Assembly (NCBI RefSeq): GCF_019455385.1
Contig: NZ_JACOFR010000025.1
Location: 36,548-100,547 of the forward strand
From: Bradyrhizobium sp. BR 10289
Lineage (GTDB): Bacteria; Pseudomonadota; Alphaproteobacteria; Rhizobiales; Xanthobacteraceae
Direction: 5' to 3'
Length of the DNA: 64,000 nucleotides
Numbering within the stretch: position 1 is the stretch's first letter; the number at the start of each line of letters is the position of its first letter. The position numbers were made by a program, and so were the translations under genes. Positions 58,821 to 64,000 of this stretch are shown here, piece by piece. The notes below the pieces were generated by a model. The model saw only the letters and a list, made by a program, of their open reading frames with translations. It was not told where the DNA came from and made no database searches.

Positions 58821-60119
58821 TTACGCGCCCTGCTGGCGGGCGCGGGAGGCGTGGGCCTGCAGCGCGCGGATGCGCTCGGCCAGCGTTCCGCCGCCTTCGG
58901 GCAGGCTGGGAGCGGCGGCGCCATGGGTTGCGGCGTCGTTGGCGGGGCGCGGGGCCGGCTTCGGCGGCTGGCCGGCTTCGGCCGCCAGCAGCGCCTCGAT
59001 CGGCGAGTTCGGGCCTTCCAGCTGCATCGCGAGTTTTGCCACTTCGGCGGCGATGTCGTTGATGCGCTCGCGCAGAAGCGCGTTCTCCATCCGCTCGGTC
59101 GCCCAGGAGCTTTCTGCCTGCTGCTGGATCGCGTTGATGTCGCGCTGGAGTTTTGCGCGCTCGTCGCGGGCGATGCCGAGCTGTTCCTCCAGTGCGGCCT
59201 TCTCGGCGCGGATCGCCTCGAAGGCCGCCGAGGATTTGCCGCCACTCAGGGCCGCGATCTCGACGCGCAGCTCCTTGATGGTACGCTCGGAGGCCTCGTT
59301 GGCCTGGCGGAGCTGGTTGTTCTCGTAGTCGCGCTCGGCCAGCAGCTTGCCTTGCGTGGCAAGGCGTCCCTCGAGGTCGGCGACGCGTCCGGACAGCATC
59401 TCGGCTTCCTTCACCTGCAGCATCAGCTGGCGGTCGAGGTCGGTGACGCGCTGGCTCAGATTCTCGACGCGGCCGCGCGCATCGCCGAGCTCGCGCGTGG
59501 CGGTCTCGGATTCGGTGCGCTCCTGCGCCAGCCGCGCCTGGGTCGCCGCAAATTCCTTCTCGGCGTCGCCGACGCGGTTCTTGAGTTCTTCGATCTGCGC
59601 GCGCACGGCGACCAGCTCGACCTGGCGGCTCTCCGCCATCATCGAGCGGTCGGACAGTTCGGAGTTGATCTTGGCAAGCTCCGCCTGCTTGTCGCTCAGC
59701 GCAATCTCGGCGGCGCGCAGCGCTTCGGTCTTGGCGTTGAATTCCTCTTCGGTGGCGCGCAGCTGCTCCTTCACCGCCTTCTCGCGCGCCTCCAGCGCGA
59801 AGATCGTGGCGTTCTTCTCCCCGAGCTCGATCTTCATGCGATTGATGGCATCGCTCTTCTTGCCGAGCTCGGCGAGCTGGCTCGTGGTCTTGTTCTTGAG
59901 CTGCTCGACGCTCATTTCGAGCCGGCGAGCCGACATCGCGAACTCGGCGCGGAGCTGGTCCTTGTCGGCCTGGATCTCGGCCATCGACAGCGGGGTGGCG
60001 GCCTCGAGCCGGCGCGTGGTCAGGCGGACCGCGCGGTTATGCACCAGCGGCACGATGGCCAGCCCGCACAGCATCGACAGCAGGAAACCGATCGCGAGGT
60101 ACATGATCGGTTCGACCAT
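58821..60119 (-). CDS. Membrane-anchored coiled-coil protein
   Basis: A 432-residue protein: one N-terminal membrane helix (YLAIGFLLSMLCGLAIVPLV), then about 300 residues of nearly continuous coiled coil with Ala/Glu/Lys/Gln heptads, then a Pro/Ala-rich tail. Similar single-pass coiled-coil proteins lie at this position in other Bradyrhizobium genomes and have been called hypothetical; none has a known role. Possible scaffolding function. Start ATG at 60119. Confidence 0.7.
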   Translation of the reverse strand: MVEPIMYLAIGFLLSMLCGLAIVPLVHNRAVRLTTRRLEAATPLSMAEIQADKDQLRAEFAMSARRLEMSVEQLKNKTTSQLAELGKKSDAINRMKIELGEKNATIFALEAREKAVKEQLRATEEEFNAKTEALRAAEIALSDKQAELAKINSELSDRSMMAESRQVELVAVRAQIEELKNRVGDAEKEFAATQARLAQERTESETATRELGDARGRVENLSQRVTDLDRQLMLQVKEAEMLSGRVADLEGRLATQGKLLAERDYENNQLRQANEASERTIKELRVEIAALSGGKSSAAFEAIRAEKAALEEQLGIARDERAKLQRDINAIQQQAESSWATERMENALLRERINDIAAEVAKLAMQLEGPNSPIEALLAAEAGQPPKPAPRPANDAATHGAAAPSLPEGGGTLAERIRALQAHASRARQQGA

Positions 60120-60240
60120 GGGCCAGAACTCCCAAGCTTAAGGAAAGATTCACCAACGACCATGCCATGGCGGGCCGGCAAAAAGCCAGCCCCGCTCTGT
60201 CGTTAACCTTGATCCGTCAGCAGGCGGGAGAAGGAAAGCG

Positions 60241-60846
60241 CTAGAACGGGTTCCAGGTCGCGTTTGGCGTGTATTTGAGATAGCCGATATTGGCACCGAG
60301 GCGTAAGCCCAGGCCGGAGCGGATCGGCACGAGCACGATGTTGTTGGCGGTGAGCGCCGTCATGCCGAAGCCGCCGATGATGTAGGCCGAGCCGTCGATG
60401 CCGGCGAAGCGCTGGTAGATCGCGTTGGTGGCGGGCAAATTATAAACCAGCGTCATGGTGCGCGCGCCATCGCCGCCCCAGTCGAAGCCGAGCGAGGGAC
60501 CCTGCCAGTAGACGCGCAAGTCCCCGGCGTTCTTGGTGTAGAGCGTGCCTTCGCCATAGCGCAGGCCGGCGACGAAGGCGCCGGAGCCTTCCTCGCCCAG
60601 GATGTAGCCGTTCGGCAGGCCCCATTGGCTGACTGCCTTCTCGATGATCGAGGCGAGCCCGCGCGAGACGTTGCCGAAGAAACGGTGGCCGGCGGTGACG
60701 AGCTCGTCCGGCCCATAGGTGTTGGGTGTCGGGGTTCGCTGCGGCGGCGGCAGATTGGGCGGCGGCGCCTGCTGGGCCGAAGCCGGCACGATCCAGCCGA
60801 CCATCGCGGCAAGCGCGAGCGCAGCAAGGCGTGATGCGAAAGTCAT
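60241..60846 (-). CDS. DUF1134 exported protein
   Basis: A 201-residue protein with a signal peptide ending near residue 25 (VGWIVPASAQ) and a Pro-rich linker before the DUF1134 domain: AGHRFFGNVSRGLASIIEKAVSQWGLPNGYILGEEGSGAFVAGLRYGEGTLYTK and a glycine-rich C-terminus with GWRT-like beta strands. DUF1134 resembles Ysc84/lipid-binding folds and is restricted mainly to Alphaproteobacteria. Function unknown. Confidence 0.8.
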   Translation of the reverse strand: MTFASRLAALALAAMVGWIVPASAQQAPPPNLPPPQRTPTPNTYGPDELVTAGHRFFGNVSRGLASIIEKAVSQWGLPNGYILGEEGSGAFVAGLRYGEGTLYTKNAGDLRVYWQGPSLGFDWGGDGARTMTLVYNLPATNAIYQRFAGIDGSAYIIGGFGMTALTANNIVLVPIRSGLGLRLGANIGYLKYTPNATWNPF

Positions 60847-60936
60847 AAAAAACCCCTGGTATCGAATCCCGTCGCTTCCTTAACCTGACGCCAACAGGCA
60901 CGGTCCTAGGTTGCGCCGGATGTCCCCTCGACTCGG

Positions 60937-61470
60937 ATGTTATCCGCAGCAACTATGACGGCACAACGGCAGGAAGATAGCCCTTTGCGCCCCGGAATTG
61001 CCTTGATCAGCCGCCGCATCTGCCTGCTGGCGGGCATTGGGATGGCCTGCTCCTGGTTGCCGGTCGAGGCGGCCACCACCGAGCGGATCGTCGTCAACCG
61101 CTTCTCGGGTGTCGCCATCGAGGGGTTCGATCCCGTCGCCTATTTCGTCGACGGCGCGGCCCTTCAGGGCACGGCCGAGTTCGAAGCCAATCTCTGGGGC
61201 GCGGTCTGGCGCTTCCGCAACGAGGGCAACCGGGCCTCCTTCCTGGCCCATCCTGAAGTTTATGGCCCGCAGTATGGCGGCTACGACCCGGTCGACATCG
61301 CCCGCGGTGTCACCATTGCCGGCAATCCCCGATTCTTCACGATCGTGGCGCAGCGGCTTTATCTGTTCAGCCGGGAAGCCAATCGCGATGCCTTCGCCGC
61401 CGACCCCGAGCGCTTCCTCTATGAGGTCGGTAAGCGCTGGCCGGCGCTGCAGGACCAGCTCAGTCAGTAG
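60937..61470 (+). CDS. YHS-domain exported protein
   Basis: A 177-residue protein. N-terminal twin-arginine-poor signal segment (RRICLLAGIGMACSWLPVEA), then a YHS-like domain: VNRFSGVAIEGFDPVAYFVDGAALQGTAEFEANLWGAVWRFRNEGNRASFLAHPEVY. YHS domains are metal-associated modules often next to heavy-metal transporters; none is nearby. The ATG at 60955 is an alternative start. It overlaps the convergent cysQ gene by 11 bases at the 3' end. Confidence 0.75.
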   Translation: MLSAATMTAQRQEDSPLRPGIALISRRICLLAGIGMACSWLPVEAATTERIVVNRFSGVAIEGFDPVAYFVDGAALQGTAEFEANLWGAVWRFRNEGNRASFLAHPEVYGPQYGGYDPVDIARGVTIAGNPRFFTIVAQRLYLFSREANRDAFAADPERFLYEVGKRWPALQDQLSQ

Positions 61471-62284
61471 TGCCTACCGCCTGCGGATCGCCCCAGGCGA
61501 CGAAGGCCGGGATGATGAAGCCGGTGTCCTGCCGTTGGCCGAAGCGGATCTCGCCGCCCTTGTCGTCGGTGACCTTGCCGCCGGCCGCGGTCACGACCGC
61601 GCAGCCGGCCCCGACGTCCCACTCGCAGGTCGGCCCGAAGCGGGGATAGATGTCGGCGCTGCCCTCGGCGATCCGGCCGAATTTCACCGCCGAGCCGCAG
61701 GTCTTTCGTTCGGCGTGGGGCCTGCCGTCGATGAAGGCTTCGCTCCTGGGATCGCCATGCGAGCGGCTTACCGCCGCGATCCAGGGCTCGCCCCGTGCCG
61801 GCAGCCTGCGGGTGTGGATCGGCTCGGGGGCGCCGATGGTCGCGCCGTCAAACCTCACACGCTCGGCGCCGCGGCCGACGATGCCGCGCCAGAGCAGCCC
61901 GAGCGCGGGCGCGCTGACGATGCCGAGCAGCGGCACACCCTCGGTCACGAGGGCGAGGTTGACTGTGAATTCATCGCGGCCAGCGACGAATTCCTTGGTG
62001 CCGTCGAGCGGATCGATCAGGAAGAAGCTGCCGTGAAACGGCGGCGTGGCGAAATGGGTCCGCTCCTCCGACAGCGTCGGGATGTCGCCCGCAAGCTGCG
62101 TAAGGCCCTCGACGATGACGCGATCGGCGGCAAGATCGGCCTCGGTCACCGGCGAGCCGTCCTGCTTGCCGTCGACCCGCATCGCCCCGCGGTTGATGCC
62201 GAGAATAGCTTCGCCTGCCTTCACGATCAGTGCGGTGAGCGGCTCCATCAATCCGGATGCGGCCTTGGCGTCGATGATCCTCAC
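61460..62284 (-). CDS. cysQ: 3'(2'),5'-bisphosphate nucleotidase / inositol monophosphatase family
   Basis: A 274-residue protein. SPVTEADLAAD and LSEE carry the first acidic ligands, DPLDGTKEFV (residues 91-100) the core metal site and CEWDVGAGCAVVTAAGG the C-terminal site of the Li-sensitive phosphatase family. The KEF after DPLDGT is the CysQ hallmark, so pAp or PAPS is the likely substrate in sulphate assimilation. GTG start with GAGG upstream. Confidence 0.85.
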   Translation of the reverse strand: MRIIDAKAASGLMEPLTALIVKAGEAILGINRGAMRVDGKQDGSPVTEADLAADRVIVEGLTQLAGDIPTLSEERTHFATPPFHGSFFLIDPLDGTKEFVAGRDEFTVNLALVTEGVPLLGIVSAPALGLLWRGIVGRGAERVRFDGATIGAPEPIHTRRLPARGEPWIAAVSRSHGDPRSEAFIDGRPHAERKTCGSAVKFGRIAEGSADIYPRFGPTCEWDVGAGCAVVTAAGGKVTDDKGGEIRFGQRQDTGFIIPAFVAWGDPQAVGTTD

Positions 62285-62477
62285 TTGCGTGCCTCATTCA
62301 TCGGCAACTCTTCCCCGCTCCATTGATTCGCCCGCAGCCCTTTATGGCCGCTTCGAACCTATCCCAAGCTAGCTGCCACAGGCTGGCGAATGTTAGAACC
62401 CGCAGCATCCGTCAAGCATGCGTGATTCGCGGCGTCCAGTGCCGTGCAATTCCAGGAACCCTCCAGGACCCCTTTAT

Positions 62478-63131
62478 ATGTCTGACGCCTCGTCGCCCGC
62501 GACTGCCACTGCTCCCGATATGCTCGAACTCGCCGCGCTGCTGTGCTCGCGGGTTTGCCACGATCTCATCAGCCCCGTCGGTGCCATCGTCAACGGGCTC
62601 GAAGTGCTCGACGACGACCCCAAGCCGGAAGATCGCGAATTCGCGCTCGACCTGATCCGCAAGAGCGCCAAGACGGCCTCCGCCCGCCTCCAGTTCTGCC
62701 GCCTCGCCTTCGGCGCGGCCGGCTCGTCCGGCGCGCAGATCGACCTCGGCGACGCCCAGACCATGGCGAAGGGCCATATCGAGGACGGCAAGTGCTCGAT
62801 CACGTGGAATCTGCCGCGGCTGCTGCTGCCGAAGAATCGCGTCAAGCTGCTGCTCAACATGCTGGTGGTGTCCCAGCACACGATCCCGCGCGGCGGGATG
62901 CTGACGATCGATCCGATCGGTGAGGGCGAGACCATGAGCTTCCGCATCACCGCCACCGGACATAATGCGCGCCTGCCGCAGAACATCTCCGAGCTGCTCA
63001 GCGGCGAACGCGGCCCCGCCGCCGATGCGCACGCGATCCAGCCTTATTATACGCGGCTGCTGGCGCAGGCCTGCGGGCTCACCGTGACGCTGAAACCCGA
63101 AGGCGAAGCCATCATCATTGCCGCTTCGTAG
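62478..63131 (+). CDS. chpT: Histidine phosphotransferase ChpT
   Basis: A 217-residue ChpT protein. The phosphorylated histidine is H28 in LCSRVCHDLISPVGAIVNGLEVL, followed by a degenerate ATPase-like C-terminal domain. ChpT passes phosphate from CckA to CtrA and CpdR in alphaproteobacterial cell-cycle control. It stands directly before cheA, the order found in other Bradyrhizobiaceae. The ATG at 62478 gives the normal N-terminus. Confidence 0.85.
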   Translation: MSDASSPATATAPDMLELAALLCSRVCHDLISPVGAIVNGLEVLDDDPKPEDREFALDLIRKSAKTASARLQFCRLAFGAAGSSGAQIDLGDAQTMAKGHIEDGKCSITWNLPRLLLPKNRVKLLLNMLVVSQHTIPRGGMLTIDPIGEGETMSFRITATGHNARLPQNISELLSGERGPAADAHAIQPYYTRLLAQACGLTVTLKPEGEAIIIAAS

Positions 63132-63328
63132 ACGCGCGGCCCGCGCTCGAGACGTTAACGCATTCTTTACGAGGCGCTTCGGCTTGTCCGGAGCGCCTTA
63201 TCTGTTTGTTGGTTCCCCTCATTTGCACATACTCAACCATTATTAAACGCTTTGCGGTGAAGCTGGCCCCATTCCGAAATGGCGCATCACGAGTCGTGTG
63301 CGCCCTCCCTGTATGAAGGCCTGTTTTC

Positions 63329-64000
63329 ATGGATGATCTGTTGCGGGAGTTTCTGACGGAGACCAGCGAGAGCCTGGACACCGTCGACAATCAGCTGGTG
63401 AAGTTCGAGCAGGAGCCGAACAACGCCAAGATCCTGGATAACATCTTCCGCCTGGTTCATACCATCAAGGGGACGTGCGGCTTCCTCGGCCTGCCCCGGC
63501 TCGAAGCGCTGGCGCATGCCGGCGAGACGCTGATGGGCAAATTCCGCGACGGCATGCCGGTGACCGGCCAGGCCGTGACGGTGATCCTGTCCTCGATCGA
63601 CCGCATCAAGGAAATCCTCGCCGGCCTCGAGGCCACCGAAGCCGAGCCCGAGGGCAACGACCGCGACCTCATCGACAAGCTGGAAGCGATGGTCGAGCAG
63701 GGCATGGCGGCAATGGCGGCAGGCGCCGCTGCCGCTGCTCCCGTTGCCGAAGCGCCCCCGCTGGTACCGGAAGCACCGGTTGCCGCACCTGCACCTGCTC
63801 CCGCCAAGGAGATGACCCAGGGCACGCTGATCGACCAGACCCTGGAGCGGCCCTTGCGTCCGGGCGAGGTCTCGCTGGACGAGCTCGAGCGCGCCTTCCG
63901 CGAGACCGCGATCGAAGCCCCGGTGCCCGCGCCGGTCGCCAAGGTCGAGGTCAAGGCCGAGGTCAAGGCTGAGCCCGCGCCGGCCGCTGAAGCTCCCGCC
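63329..64000 (+). CDS. cheA: Chemotaxis histidine kinase CheA, 3'-truncated by window
   Basis: The first 224 residues of CheA: an Hpt P1 domain (DDLLREFLTETSESLDTVDNQLVKFE) with the phosphorylated H44 in LVHTIKGTCGFLGL, then the Ala/Pro-rich linker. The P2 to P5 domains lie beyond the edge and the frame is still open at 64000. CheA phosphorylates CheY and CheB from chemoreceptor input. Located 197 bases downstream of chpT. Confidence 0.85.
   Translation, partial: MDDLLREFLTETSESLDTVDNQLVKFEQEPNNAKILDNIFRLVHTIKGTCGFLGLPRLEALAHAGETLMGKFRDGMPVTGQAVTVILSSIDRIKEILAGLEATEAEPEGNDRDLIDKLEAMVEQGMAAMAAGAAAAAPVAEAPPLVPEAPVAAPAPAPAKEMTQGTLIDQTLERPLRPGEVSLDELERAFRETAIEAPVPAPVAKVEVKAEVKAEPAPAAEAPA

Overview
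The window looks like chromosome of a Bradyrhizobium-type alphaproteobacterium. This rests on high GC, intergenic palindromic repeats of the 'ctctcccgc/gcgggagag' and 'ctgaggtgc/gcacctcag' kinds, DUF3551 and DUF6894 small proteins, CYP153-like P450s, a ChpT-CheA pair, and a dense set of FixK2-type boxes (TTG[AC]-N6-TCAA). No integrase, transposase, phage gene or CRISPR array was found. Assignments come from reading the sequence and recalling families; no database search was run.

Layout. 0-8 kb: the 3' part of a GT39 glycosyltransferase, a ycjX-ycjF pair in which ycjX carries a one-base frameshift, a hemolysin III-like membrane protein, two SDR oxidoreductases, and a MarR regulator with a near-perfect palindromic operator. 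7-13 kb: a four-gene operon (acyl-CoA dehydrogenase, class III CoA-transferase, MaoC hydratase, benzoylformate-decarboxylase-like TPP enzyme) divergent from a LysR regulator, probably a small-acid catabolic unit. 13.5-16.3 kb: two tandem CYP153-like P450s. 16.5-18.8 kb: DUF898 membrane protein plus M48 protease. 18.8-22.0 kb: the URC-type uracil catabolic set (GTP cyclohydrolase II-like URC1, URC4, upp), with a terminator-like hairpin in the leader of the first gene. 22.4-33.8 kb: mixed metabolic and envelope genes (PLP enzyme, DUF2927, L,D-transpeptidase, TPP enzyme, TctC-type binding protein, animal-type heme peroxidase, GreA-like factor, VTT membrane protein).

34.2-44.6 kb is an accessory metabolic block: a VOC dioxygenase-like protein, an AraC regulator, two alpha/beta hydrolases, an isochorismatase-like hydrolase, XapX, a YtcJ-like amidohydrolase, DoxX, a secreted VOC protein, an AlgE-like porin and a YoaK-like protein. 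Several of these are translationally coupled or nearly so.

44.7-58.6 kb is the most interesting part. Nine intergenic FixK2/FNR-type boxes stand before nearly every transcription unit, mostly with a -10-like hexamer at the expected spacing. They precede a three-gene operon (archaeal-type AMP/thymidine phosphorylase, PRPP synthetase-like, beta-CASP RNA nuclease), a CBS-BON protein, a PDZ-less HtrA-like protease, Hsp20, an accessory FtsH, a protein of unknown function, a divergent cytochrome c / nitroreductase pair, and a promoter-terminator unit that could be a small RNA. This reads as a low-oxygen stress, proteostasis and RNA-salvage regulon. It ends at a tRNA-Val(CAC) gene. 58.8-64 kb returns to housekeeping genes: a coiled-coil membrane protein, DUF1134, a YHS protein, CysQ, ChpT and the start of CheA, which is cut by the window edge.
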